DNA from: Opitutales bacterium
Lineage (GTDB): Bacteria; Verrucomicrobiota; Verrucomicrobiia; Opitutales; Intestinicryptomonadaceae
NCBI GenBank assembly: GCA_015061945.1
Contig: SUVP01000002.1
Location: 124,001-188,000 of the forward strand
DNA length: 64,000 bases
Direction of reading: 5' to 3'
Shown here: one piece after another, positions 30,909 through 41,700 of the stretch
Numbering within the stretch: position 1 is the first letter of the stretch
How the letters are laid out: each line of letters starts with the position of its first letter
Program-made: the position numbers and the translations under genes
Notes under the pieces: model-generated
Database searches by the model: none
Told to the model about the DNA's origin: nothing
The model's input: only the letters and a program-made list of their open reading frames with translations

Positions 30909-30936
30909 AAAAGTGGATAGTTGCCTATCCACTTTT
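30909..30936. terminator. Terminator of the 35332-30955 operon
   Basis: AAAAGTGGATAG-TTGC-CTATCCACTTTT. Confidence 0.8.
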
Positions 30937-30954
30937 GTGTAAGTTTGTGAAAAA

Positions 30955-32127
30955 TTATTTTTTGAAGTAGCCACCAACTGCTTCGCCTGCTGGACGAATA
31001 TCGGTGAGTGTTCCTTCGTAGTGACGCAAATTGCGACATTCGTATGGATACTTTGCGATTGCTTCTTCGTTAATATCCAAACCAAGACCTGCTTTTGTCG
31101 GAATGAACATTTCGCTATTTTCAAAACGTACTTCTTCGGTTGTGATGTCTTTGCGGTATGGAATATCTGTTGCCATTGTTTCGAGCAAGTAGAAGTTTGG
31201 CATACATGCTGCGAGTTGAAGTGTCGCCGCATTTGCAACTGGTCCACTTGGATTGTGTGGGCAAACTGCGATATGGTGTGCTTCTGCCATTGCTGCAATC
31301 TTGCGAACTTCAGAGATACCACCAGCGTGTGATACGTCCGGTTGCCAGTAGTCAGCACATTCCATACGCAAATAGTCGGCATATTCCCAACGACTGTAGA
31401 GACGTTCACCGCCTGAAACTGGAGTATCAATTTTGCTACGAACCCATGCCAAACCTTTTTTATCGTCCGGTGGAACTGGTTCTTCAAACCAAAGAATGTT
31501 GAATTCTTTAAGTGCATTACCGATACGAACTGCTGTCGGAACATTAAAACGTCCATGACCTTCGATGATAAGGTGAACTTGGTCGCCAACTGCGTCTTTA
31601 ACTGCTGCGATGCAATCGAGGGCTTCGTTGAGTTCCTTTGGAGCGATGTGCATATATTCTTTGCCGAATGGGTCCCACTTCAAACCGCTAAAGCCGTTCT
31701 TGACTGCAATTTTTGCCATTGCACCAAATTCTTCAGGTTTCTTTGCACCTGCGAACCATGCGTTTGCATAGCATTTAATTGAATCGCGAACTTTTCCGCC
31801 CAAGAGTTGATAGACTGGTACGCCAAGAGATTTTCCCTTGATGTCCCAAAGTGCCATTTCGACACCAGCAAGAGCACTCATCAATACTACACCGCCACGC
31901 CAGTAAGCGTCGCGATATACGCGGTGCCAAAACTCTTCGATATTGTGTGGATCTTTGCCGACCAAATATCTTTCGAGCTCTTTAATAGCTTGGACAACAG
32001 TTGGCTCTCTATATTCGAGAGTAGCTTCTCCAACGCCAGTGATTCCTTCGTCGGTGAATACCTTTACAAACACCCAGTTTGTACGGTATGCATGACAGAT
32101 GTAGGTTTTTAATCCAGTAACTTTCAT
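30955..32127 (-). CDS. Mandelate racemase/enolase-superfamily sugar-acid dehydratase (galactonate dehydratase-like)
   Basis: GITGVGEATLEYREPTVVQAIKELERYLVGKDPHNIEEFWHRVYRDAYWRGG; IEGHGRFN; WFEEPVPPDD; PDVSHAGGISEVRKIAAMAEAHHIAVCPHNPSGPVANAA. Confidence 0.9.
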   Translation of the reverse strand: MKVTGLKTYICHAYRTNWVFVKVFTDEGITGVGEATLEYREPTVVQAIKELERYLVGKDPHNIEEFWHRVYRDAYWRGGVVLMSALAGVEMALWDIKGKSLGVPVYQLLGGKVRDSIKCYANAWFAGAKKPEEFGAMAKIAVKNGFSGLKWDPFGKEYMHIAPKELNEALDCIAAVKDAVGDQVHLIIEGHGRFNVPTAVRIGNALKEFNILWFEEPVPPDDKKGLAWVRSKIDTPVSGGERLYSRWEYADYLRMECADYWQPDVSHAGGISEVRKIAAMAEAHHIAVCPHNPSGPVANAATLQLAACMPNFYLLETMATDIPYRKDITTEEVRFENSEMFIPTKAGLGLDINEEAIAKYPYECRNLRHYEGTLTDIRPAGEAVGGYFKK

Positions 32128-32145
32128 TGTGTGTATGATTAGTTG

Positions 32146-32874
32146 TTAAGAATTGAAAATACGACCTTGAACGCTTGGTTCTTCGGTTTCGATACCCATT
32201 GCTTTAACTTCGCGTAAGAATGGACGCGGGTCTTCTGTGTTGCGAGCAAAAAGTCCATAGTGCATCGGATACACGAACTTTGGCTTTACTTCGGATACAA
32301 CCTTAACCGATTCTTCCCAAGGCATATTGCCGAGTTTACCGTTTATGCAAATGCACATAATGTCGATATTAGCACATGCTTTTTTGATGTCAGCCGAAAG
32401 AGTTGTGTCGTAAATTGTATCGCCACTGATATAGACGTTCTTACCGCCAATTTTGAAGATGTAGCCGACTGCAAGCTTATCGGAGTGGTATGCTGGCACT
32501 GCGATAATTTCGACATCATCGAACTTTGTCGATTCGCCGACATCAAGCTTTGTGAAGTTCGATTTATTGTAGCCGTCTTTGATAAAGTGGTTGAGTGTGC
32601 TTGTTGGTCCGAGGCACTTACATTCTGGATACACTGCGATAATCGAACGCACCGATTCAGGATCGTAGTGGTCGGCGTGGTCGTGAGTAAAGCAAACCAA
32701 ATCGGGCTTGAGTTCTTCGTATGGAATTGGGTTTTGCATCATTCTATCCATACCTTCGTCTTTACTTTTTTCGTAAAGCACGTTGCTCATATATGGGTCG
32801 ACAACAATGCGTGTATCGCCAGCTTCGAGAAGAAAGCCACCTTGACACAACCAAGTAATTTTCAGATTTTTCAT
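32146..32874 (-). CDS. MBL-fold metal-dependent hydrolase (UlaG-like)
   Basis: DLVCFTHDHADHYDPESV (HxHxDH), VYISGDTIYD, YPMHYGLF. Confidence 0.85.
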   Translation of the reverse strand: MKNLKITWLCQGGFLLEAGDTRIVVDPYMSNVLYEKSKDEGMDRMMQNPIPYEELKPDLVCFTHDHADHYDPESVRSIIAVYPECKCLGPTSTLNHFIKDGYNKSNFTKLDVGESTKFDDVEIIAVPAYHSDKLAVGYIFKIGGKNVYISGDTIYDTTLSADIKKACANIDIMCICINGKLGNMPWEESVKVVSEVKPKFVYPMHYGLFARNTEDPRPFLREVKAMGIETEEPSVQGRIFNS

Positions 32875-34076
32875 AATTTAATTTTATCTATTGTTAATGT
32901 GTGTTTGCCGTTGAAATACTCAAGAATTATTTCGTCTATTTCGGAAATTTTTGAAGAATCGAACTCGGCTGAAACTATCACGCCTTTCGATTGTGATATT
33001 TCTTGTGCTTTGCAAATTGCATCGCCATTTTGATTTTTCAAAACGACTTTACCTTTTGCAAATGCCCCGAGTTTTGCAGATACTTTAGTTTTATCTGACG
33101 ATTTTTCAAGCGAAAGATTTTGCGATATCACGACATCGCCTACGACCGATTTAATAGAATCGCCCGACGGCACTGTGCATGCACGCATAAAATATGTGTA
33201 TTTGACCTTTTCGCCTTTTGCAATTTTCTTTAGTGGCGAGAGCAACTCAACTTCCATATATGGTGGATTATTTACTCTGTTGTCGTTTGCGATACGAAGA
33301 ACACCTCTCGAGAAAATCGCTCCCCTACCCGACGACCAAATTTGAACATTCGTATTGCTCGGATATTTTGCACCTTGTACATATTCTGCCGATGCTACAA
33401 ACGTCTTGCCGTTTTGCATATCCACATATGCGACCCATTCGCCGTCGGTATTAGCACCGACTTTCCCGATGATATATTTATAATCGACCCTGCAATTTTC
33501 GCCTTCTTGAGAATACTGCGGGTTGTTTACAACCCCGTGCATAATTTGGTATCCATTTTCTGCGGGGAAAGTGATTGCGTAGCGATTCTCATTCTCGTCG
33601 GGCGTTGCTACTTGTATAACTGGCCAAACCGACCATTCGCCGATTTTATCGATACAATTTTCAAACTCTGCATCAATGCGAACACCACATTGATTTTCAA
33701 GTAATGATATTTTGCGTTCTATTTTCAATCCTGTGCGATAACACACTGGCGATTGCGTCAGAATCGAGTTTTCGTCTGCTGACAAAATCTTAAAATAACC
33801 GCCATCGAGAACATTATCGGGCGGACCTGCCCATTGTCTATCGGAATCCCACCCTTGTGGAGCGGGCCAAATTTTTTCGCCACCAAAATTCTTCCAAATT
33901 CCATTCCACGATTTTTCAGGCTGGTCGTTTTTCACTCCGTCCAAGACTGGATTTACGAACAAGAAATTGAATCCGTCCAAACTCAATTCCATTATCCGAC
34001 CACCTAACTCGGAGACGACTTTTACATTTAAGCCGTCTCTTTTGAGTTCTTTAAAATCGTATTTATGCTCTTGCAT
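32871..34076 (-). CDS. DUF4380-like protein (mutarotase/galactose-binding-like beta-sandwich)
   Basis: LKRDGLNVKVVSELGGRIMELSLDGFNFLFVNP; GEKIWPAPQGW; ATGA overlap with the downstream MBL gene. Confidence 0.65.
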   Translation of the reverse strand: MQEHKYDFKELKRDGLNVKVVSELGGRIMELSLDGFNFLFVNPVLDGVKNDQPEKSWNGIWKNFGGEKIWPAPQGWDSDRQWAGPPDNVLDGGYFKILSADENSILTQSPVCYRTGLKIERKISLLENQCGVRIDAEFENCIDKIGEWSVWPVIQVATPDENENRYAITFPAENGYQIMHGVVNNPQYSQEGENCRVDYKYIIGKVGANTDGEWVAYVDMQNGKTFVASAEYVQGAKYPSNTNVQIWSSGRGAIFSRGVLRIANDNRVNNPPYMEVELLSPLKKIAKGEKVKYTYFMRACTVPSGDSIKSVVGDVVISQNLSLEKSSDKTKVSAKLGAFAKGKVVLKNQNGDAICKAQEISQSKGVIVSAEFDSSKISEIDEIILEYFNGKHTLTIDKIKL

Positions 34077-35332
34077 TAGTCTTGAGCGTGAGCTCTTTCG
34101 TAATCGCGTTTATAGAAGAATTTGAAACCGACAAACAAGAGTAAGCTACCAAATACCCAAACTGCCGACAAGATTGAAATACCCATTGAAAGCCCTAAAA
34201 TTGGGCGAAGTATACCGAGTACAAGTGGCGAAAGCGAACCAACACCAAAGCCCAAGAATAACATCACTCCCGCTGCTGATGCGTGGAAACGTGGTGGAAT
34301 TACGTCGTAAAGCACTGGGTATGTATTTGCGTCGAAGAATGCTCTTGCGAAGCCAAATCCAGCCAAGCCCAAGTAGACCATCCAAACTTCAGATGACAAG
34401 CCCATCAACACGATAAATGGTGCTGCAACCATAAGCCCTGCACTTTGCATTAAAATTCTGAAAGCTGGCTTAATTCGTGCGAGTTTATCAGAAACGCGTC
34501 CAGCCAAAAGGATACCAATCAAAGCTGCAATGTGTGTGTAGAACATTGAGTCGAAACCTGCACGAGCCAAATTCCAACCGAACTTTTCGTGAAGGAATGT
34601 TGGAGTCCAAGTAAGATAACCTTGCAATACGAAAATCAAGCAAGCAAAACCGATTGTCAGAATAAGTGCTGTTGGTGTCTTAAACAAGATACCCATAGAT
34701 TCGCTGAATTTGACTGCGTCTTTTTTCGGTGCATTTTCAATTTCTTTGACTGATTTTTTATCTCGCAAACGCAAGATTATTACAATTCCGTGAACAACAC
34801 CTACTGCACCAAAGATGTAGAAAGCACTTCTCCAGCCCCACATTTCGCCAATCCAACCAGCTAACAATCCGCTAACGATAACACCACAATAGTATGATGT
34901 TTGGTGAATACTCATCGCTGTTCCACGAGTATCTTCGCCGTGATAGTCGGCAATCGTCGAGTAATTTGCTGGTCCGAAAGTTGCTTCACCCATTCCAGTT
35001 GCAATACTTCTGAAGATGATGAACATCACAAGCCCTGTGCATGCACCGGAAATCACTGTCGCACCGCTCCACAGCATAATCGAGAATACGATAATCCATT
35101 TTCTACTAATTCTGTCGGCGATGAAACCCGAAAGAGGAACGAGCACAGCGAACACTAAACTAAAAAGTGTTGCGATAAGCCCAGCTTCAGCATCGGTGAG
35201 TTTAAGGCTCTCTTTAATTGGGACGAGCAACGTATTGTAAATTTGTCTGTCCGCTTGATTGAGGAAGAATGCGACCCACAAGAGTGCGAGTACTTCCCAT
35301 TTATACCATTTACTTTCTTTAGATATTTGCAT
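34076..35332 (-). CDS. MFS transporter (sugar-acid/hexuronate-type)
   Basis: 12-TM pattern; NQADRQIYNTLLVPIKESLKLTDAEAGLIATLFSLVFAVLVPLSGFIADRISRKWIIVFSIMLWSGAT. Confidence 0.9.
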   Translation of the reverse strand: MQISKESKWYKWEVLALLWVAFFLNQADRQIYNTLLVPIKESLKLTDAEAGLIATLFSLVFAVLVPLSGFIADRISRKWIIVFSIMLWSGATVISGACTGLVMFIIFRSIATGMGEATFGPANYSTIADYHGEDTRGTAMSIHQTSYYCGVIVSGLLAGWIGEMWGWRSAFYIFGAVGVVHGIVIILRLRDKKSVKEIENAPKKDAVKFSESMGILFKTPTALILTIGFACLIFVLQGYLTWTPTFLHEKFGWNLARAGFDSMFYTHIAALIGILLAGRVSDKLARIKPAFRILMQSAGLMVAAPFIVLMGLSSEVWMVYLGLAGFGFARAFFDANTYPVLYDVIPPRFHASAAGVMLFLGFGVGSLSPLVLGILRPILGLSMGISILSAVWVFGSLLLFVGFKFFYKRDYERAHAQD

Positions 35333-35367
35333 TTTGAGTGTGTTGGTGGTTAAATTTGCATAAAAAA

Positions 35368-35402
35368 AAGGATTCGGGGACTCAATTTATCCCCTAATCC
35401 TT
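35368..35402. terminator. Terminator hairpin
   Basis: AAGGATTCGGGGA ... TCCCCTAATCCTT. Confidence 0.65.
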
Positions 35403-35452
35403 ACAAATAAATTCAATTCTCGCCTTTTTGTAAAGCTTATTTGAAACGTTTT

Positions 35453-38400
35453 TTACTCTGCGACGATTTCAAAATAGAGTGCTGGTGTTTTGTGATTATC
35501 TACTGCAAATTTCAATACGCCATTTTCGAGCTTTGACGGAATTTTTTTCATTCTTTCGCCTGTCATTTTGAGCGGATAAATTACAAAACTCTTGCCATTT
35601 GTTTTTATCTCTACATTGAGTTTTCCTGTCTTGATAAGCACAGGTGGTTTGCCAAAATCTAAAAAATGTTTGCGGTTAATAGAAAATTTCGAGCTTTTCA
35701 AAACTGCGTCGGTCGCAAATGTAAGAATCAATCTTGATGAATTCTCAAGCTTCTTGTTATCGAGCGAAACCAATGCCACAGACGCATCCACGCTCGACGA
35801 CTTCACGGCGAGTACTCCAACTTGTAAATCTTTTGAATTAGCGTTCACTGTCGTGCCGACAGACTTCGGTGTATTGACTTGCAACAAGCGATTTTTTGAA
35901 TCCATATAAATCTGCTTATTGTCGGTCTCAAAGATTGCATTTTTGGGGTCGGAACGATTGTCGGCTGTCAAAATTTTCTTCTTCTTTAAATCAGCCATTA
36001 CTTCGTCCCAACTGAATGTCGATTCCCACACACCTGCGAGCGATGTCGCATGGAATGATTGTGTGAGCTTTGAAACGCCCGTTGGTTGATACGAAATTGT
36101 CGGCTTTGCAATTTTCACTTTATCGAGTTCAGGCACACGTTTGACATCTGGGAAACTCAAACGCAAGCCTGTTATCAATGCAATTTTAGACTGCTCTTGA
36201 TGCAATGCACCCGACGCAAATTTTGACTCTTGGAAGAACTTATTATCAAAAACAATATCTACTCTATTCTTCGACGGCTTAATATCGCCACGCAAGTAGA
36301 AGAAGCTTGTCAGAAAATCGTTTACACGCAAAATTGGGTTTACACCGATTCGCTTGAAACCTAACACACTCGCATTTTTTGCGACTGGACTATCAAATTC
36401 CATCAAGCCAGCAAAGTCTTGGAATGCTGAATATGTTGGGAACATCAGTGCTAATTCGTGGCAATATTTGTTTGGATAGCAATGTTGATATTCTGTTACG
36501 GTCATCGGCATACCTGCGACATTTCTCGACAACGCACCTCGCCAATAATTCGCACTATCGTGGATTGCACTTATTTGTTTCGATTTTGCACCCACACCAA
36601 AACCTGTTGCAATATCGTGATATGTATTGATTGCAGTTGTCGAGCCGATATTCACACTGCAATGAGTCCAAAACAAATTCTTCACACAATTATTTTGGAA
36701 CGTTGGCACTTTCATCCCGATTTCCTCAAAGACAACTTTGCGATAGAAATTTTGAACATCTTGCAAAAGATAAATCACAAAACGCCCTAAATCTGGGTGG
36801 TATTGATTGTCGTAGTATTTACCGAAATGAATATCTTTAAAATCTTTTATGATTTTACCATTCCCAGAATTCCACTTTTGTCCGATTTCTTCATTATATG
36901 CGAGGAAAGCGTCAATCGTCTTGTAACGTTTTTTCAAAAACTCTTGGAATTTTTTTGTGAGTATTGCCCTTGCTTTTGAATCGATAGAATTAAGCCCGAA
37001 ACCTAAATCAAACTCGTTCCAATACTCGATTGTCGCAATACTGGGATCGTCTTTCCACGCAAGTTTTGTATATGGATTTATGTGTTCAAGTTGAAGCTTT
37101 GCATACTTACGCCAAGCCTCACGAAGCTCGGGATAACCGAGCATCATTCGCATCTTGATTGCGGTGCGTTCGTTCCAGTTGAAGTTAGGAGCTCCGATAT
37201 CATGGCTGGCGAGATAGAAGTATGAATAGATACCCTCACGCCCGAGTGCATATAAGAAATAATCGTATAAATCCCAATATTCTTTTTTGATTCCGTTTTC
37301 TTTGTCGAAGATTTTGTTCTCTACTGAAAATCTCCAGCGAAGTGCGTTGAAGCCTTGTTTTTTCAGCATCTTCACATAGTCGTCAATCTCTGCTTTTGTT
37401 TTGATTTCCTTACCGATTTGGCAAGTTAGCGAGTAGAAGTTTGCACCTTTGAATCGTACTGGAACATTTGGACGTTTTTCAAATTCAAACGTGCCATTTT
37501 TGCCAACTACAATGCGACCATACTTTCCAGCTGGAGCATGGTCGGCTACTTGGTAAGAAAGGTCGAGTGCAGAGCCTTCTTTGACTTCCATACTTTCAGT
37601 ATCAATTTCTGTCCATTCCGATTTAGGATACTTTATTACTTTGGTCGTATACACTTCTTTTGATGAAAATGTAGCACCAAGAATTTGCAAATCGAGGCGA
37701 GAATCAATCTCGATTGAATCAATAGGAGCAGGTCCACCACCACCGACTAAATCGACACGAGTTATATAAACACCGCCAACATTTTTTTCTTTATTATCTA
37801 TATAAACAGGCAATGTGTTATCGAGTGCTTCGACATTTTGGCTATAATACCGCAAGTCTTCGCCGAACTTGATAAATCTGCTAATTTTTCTTCCGTCTTT
37901 GAATATCGCTCTGATAATCACGCCTCCATTTTGCGGATACTTAAATTTTTCGGCAGTATACAAAATGTAAAGATATTTTCCTTGAACGGTTGTGTCGCCA
38001 TATTTGACAAGTGCTTTTTGTGAGTGTCGCAAATATGCAATGTTTGGCGAACCATTTTTGTCGACAAAATTAAATTTCATTCCGCCGTAAAGACGTGGAT
38101 TTTTCGGAGATTTTGCGTTTTTCACAAAAGATTTTTTTCCACCAAAAACTATATTATGATATTCCGATAAATCTAACGGATATGATGACGCCCAATAATC
38201 AGCACAAAGATAATCTACTGATATTTCAACCTTTTCTCCCTTTTTTAATTTTAAATCTCGTGCGATAAACAAACCATTATCGGAGCAAAATGAAGGTCCG
38301 TTTTTTTCAGGAATTATCGAGAGCTGTGGCTTTATATCTTTTTTATTTTTTGGCAAATACCAACCGTCAAAATTATCCGACGAAAAGTCGCCATTGGGGA

Positions 38401-38740
38401 CAAGCTCGCCATTGATTTTCAGATTATCAAAATATACAATTTCGTTCTTTCTTGTTTTAGAACGCAACATCATTCGTATCTGTTTATTCGAGCTAACCGT
38501 ACCAACTATTTTTGCAGTTTTCCATTTATCCGAACTTGCAATAAATTCAACACCTCTACCTGCTTTGCCCGATTTTATCGCCTTAAAACCATTTGGCAAA
38601 TTATCTTTATCTAAATCAAATCCACCAAAGAAAAGTATTTCGGCTGAAGCTGTCCTTGTAGCCATTTTCGAGCCAAATTGTGTCGCGAACGCACACGCAC
38701 AAACAAAAAATAAAAGTGCTGTAATTATTGCTTTTTTCAT
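35453..38740 (-). CDS. Large secreted putative glycoside hydrolase, giant paralog B
   Basis: 1095 aa; FEFEKRPNVPVRFKGANFYSLT, FNALRWRFSVENK, DPSIATIEYWNEFDLG, MTVTEYQHCYPNKY. Confidence 0.72.
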   Translation of the reverse strand: MKKAIITALLFFVCACAFATQFGSKMATRTASAEILFFGGFDLDKDNLPNGFKAIKSGKAGRGVEFIASSDKWKTAKIVGTVSSNKQIRMMLRSKTRKNEIVYFDNLKINGELVPNGDFSSDNFDGWYLPKNKKDIKPQLSIIPEKNGPSFCSDNGLFIARDLKLKKGEKVEISVDYLCADYWASSYPLDLSEYHNIVFGGKKSFVKNAKSPKNPRLYGGMKFNFVDKNGSPNIAYLRHSQKALVKYGDTTVQGKYLYILYTAEKFKYPQNGGVIIRAIFKDGRKISRFIKFGEDLRYYSQNVEALDNTLPVYIDNKEKNVGGVYITRVDLVGGGGPAPIDSIEIDSRLDLQILGATFSSKEVYTTKVIKYPKSEWTEIDTESMEVKEGSALDLSYQVADHAPAGKYGRIVVGKNGTFEFEKRPNVPVRFKGANFYSLTCQIGKEIKTKAEIDDYVKMLKKQGFNALRWRFSVENKIFDKENGIKKEYWDLYDYFLYALGREGIYSYFYLASHDIGAPNFNWNERTAIKMRMMLGYPELREAWRKYAKLQLEHINPYTKLAWKDDPSIATIEYWNEFDLGFGLNSIDSKARAILTKKFQEFLKKRYKTIDAFLAYNEEIGQKWNSGNGKIIKDFKDIHFGKYYDNQYHPDLGRFVIYLLQDVQNFYRKVVFEEIGMKVPTFQNNCVKNLFWTHCSVNIGSTTAINTYHDIATGFGVGAKSKQISAIHDSANYWRGALSRNVAGMPMTVTEYQHCYPNKYCHELALMFPTYSAFQDFAGLMEFDSPVAKNASVLGFKRIGVNPILRVNDFLTSFFYLRGDIKPSKNRVDIVFDNKFFQESKFASGALHQEQSKIALITGLRLSFPDVKRVPELDKVKIAKPTISYQPTGVSKLTQSFHATSLAGVWESTFSWDEVMADLKKKKILTADNRSDPKNAIFETDNKQIYMDSKNRLLQVNTPKSVGTTVNANSKDLQVGVLAVKSSSVDASVALVSLDNKKLENSSRLILTFATDAVLKSSKFSINRKHFLDFGKPPVLIKTGKLNVEIKTNGKSFVIYPLKMTGERMKKIPSKLENGVLKFAVDNHKTPALYFEIVAE

Positions 38741-38743
38741 ACG

Positions 38744-41700
38744 TTATTTCCTTTCGATTTCAAAATATAGCGTTGGAGTTTTGCTGTTATCGATAGACAA
38801 TTTCAAAATGCCATTTTCAACTTTAGCTGGAATTTCAGCCATACGCTCGCCATTCATTTTGAGCGGATACACTGCGAAGTTCTTGCCATTAGTTTTTATC
38901 ATTACATCAATTTTCCCAATCTTAATCAGCACTGGCGACGGAATGTATTGTAACACTTGTTTTCTCGAAACAGAGAATTTTGACTTCTCCCAAACTGAGT
39001 CGGTTGCAAAGGTCAAAACCATTTTCGATGAGTTTACAATTTCTTTGTTATCGAGCGAAACCAATGCAACTGCACCATCGACATTTGACGACTTCACTAT
39101 GAGCGAGCCAACTCGCAAATTCTTTGAATTTGTATCGATAGTTGTACCCACCGACTTCGGCGTATTCACTTGCAACAAGCGATTTTTTGAATCCATATAA
39201 ATCTGCTTATTGTCGGTCTCAAAGATTGCATTTTTGGGGTCGGAACGGTTATCAGGCGAAAGGATTTTCTTTGCTTTTAAATCAGCCATAACCTTGTCCC
39301 AACTAAATTTTGAGTGCCATACACTATCGACCGACGACGCATTGAATGATTGTCTTACACGTGAAATACCCTGCGGTTTATACGATATTGTAGCAGGTTT
39401 AATTCTTACATTTTTAAGTTCTGGCATGCGTTTGACATCGGGGAAACTCAATTTAAAGCCTGTTAGCAAGCCAATCATAGACTCGTCTTGAAGCAATGCC
39501 CCCGATGCAAAATTCGATTTTTGGAAGAAGTTTTCATCCAACACAATATCTACTCTATTTTGCGATGGCTTAACATCGCCACGCAAGTAGAAGAAGCTCG
39601 TTAGAAAATCGTTCACACGATGAACTGGGTTCACACCGACATTTCTGATATGTGCGTCGAGATTATTTCTCGCCATTGGAGTATCAAAAATCATCAAAGC
39701 TCCAATGTTTTGGAATGCCGAGTACACTGGGAACATCAGCGCTAACTCGTGGCAATATTGGTTTGGATAGCAATGTTGATATTCTGTTACAGTCAACGGC
39801 ATACCTGCGACATTTCTCGACAACGCACCACGCCAATAATTACCGCTATTATGAATAGAACTTGTCTGCTTTACTCTTGCACCAACGCTGGTACTCGAAG
39901 CTATATCGTGATATGTGTTGATTGCAGTCGATGAACCGATATTCACACCACAGTGTGTCCAGTACAGATTTTTCACGCAGTTATTTTGGAATGTAACTGC
40001 CTTGCAACCGATTTCATCAGAGACAACTTTGCGATAGAATTGCAAGACATCTTGCATCAACGCAATTACAAAACGCCCAAAATCAGGGTGGAACGAGTTT
40101 GCAAAGTAGAGATCTAACGTGATGTCTTCAAAATCTGTAAGAGGCTTTTTTGTTGCCCACTTGCAATCGATTTGCTTGTTATACGCCAAAAATGCGTCGA
40201 TTGTCTTGTAGCGATGTTTCAAGAATTCACGGAGTTTTTTTGCCAACAGATTTTTTGTCTTTGCATTGACACGATTCAATCCGAATCCTAAATCAAATTC
40301 ATTCCAGTACTCGATTGTTGCTATTGCCGGCTCATCTTTCCAAGCAACACCTGTATATTTATTGACGTGCGATAATTGATAAATTGCCCACTTACGCCAT
40401 ATTTCACGGATTTGTGGGTCGCCTAACATCATACGCATTTTGATTGTAGTGCGATCGTTCCAGTCAAAATTAGGCACACCAACATCGTGGCTGGTAATGT
40501 AGAAGTATGTATAAATACCTTCACGCTTGAGAGCATAAAGGAAGTAGTCGTACATATCGAGATACTCTGCCTTTACTTCCGATTTCTCATTCAAGATACC
40601 TTCTTCGACATTAAAACGCCAACGCACTGCGTTGTAGCCTTGTTTTTTTATCATCTTAACATAGAAATCTATTTCTTCTTTTGTTTTAATTTTATCACCT
40701 ATTCTTTTTGAAAAATTATAAACATTTGCACCTTTAAATCGGATAGGCACATTAGGACGTTTTTCAAATTCAAAGTCTCCATTTTTACCTACGACAACTC
40801 TGCCATATTTACCTGCTGGGGCGTGATGATTTGTGAATTGGGAAACATCGAGAGCAGATCCTTCTTTTATATCGAGATCTTCCATATCAAGTTTTACCCA
40901 CTTATCCGACGTGTATTTTAAGATTTCTGTTGTGAATACTTCTCTTGACGAAAGTGTTGCACCATAAATTTGAAAATCAATCATCGAGCTAATCTCGATA
41001 GTCTTGATTGGTTCTTCATTTCCGCCTGCGAGTAAGTCTACACGGGTAATATACACACCACCTGTATTTTCTTTTTTATTGTCGATATGCACTTGCAACG
41101 CATTGTCCAACGCCTCGATTTTATTGTCGAAAAATTGTATATCTTCGCCCAATTTAAGAGAGCGAGAGCGAGTTCTCCCCGACACAAATTTTACATTGAC
41201 CCTCACCACATCTGGCTTCTTTTTGACAACTCGTTTTGTACTGTACATCAAGTACAAATATTTTGCAGAAATTTGATTTTCTATTTCATATTTTTTAGAT
41301 TCCGACGGTTTTAAATACATAACATTTGGCTGACCATTTTTGTCAGCAAAATTAAACATCATTCCGCCGTAAACTTTCGGAGATTTGGGAGCTTTGAGAT
41401 TTTTTGCAAACGACGATTCATCGCCGACAACAACATTGCAATCTTTTGAAATATCAAGCATAAGAGAGTCGGACCAATTATTTTCAGCCAAACAATCTAT
41501 TTCAATTTCAACACGTTGCCCTTCTTGCAAAGGAATGTTTCGCATAAGGTATCTACCAACTTCAACATAAGCCGACTTCCCTACTCCATTCGGGATATGA
41601 GCATCTGCCAATTTTGGCAATTTCTTTTTTTTCGGCAAAAACCAACTATCAAAATTGCCTGAAGAAAAATCGCCATTAGGCAAAAGTTGACCATTCACTT

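Noticed and set aside
32260-33033. 257-aa ORF opposite the MBL-fold and DUF4380-like genes
   Set aside because: Overlaps two clear genes; Cys/His/Val-rich shadow composition.
38394-39200. 268-aa plus-strand ORF across the junction of giant paralogs B and C
   Set aside because: Antisense to two paralogous genes with conserved protein sequence; composition looks like a reverse translation shadow, and a similar ORF appears opposite paralog B.
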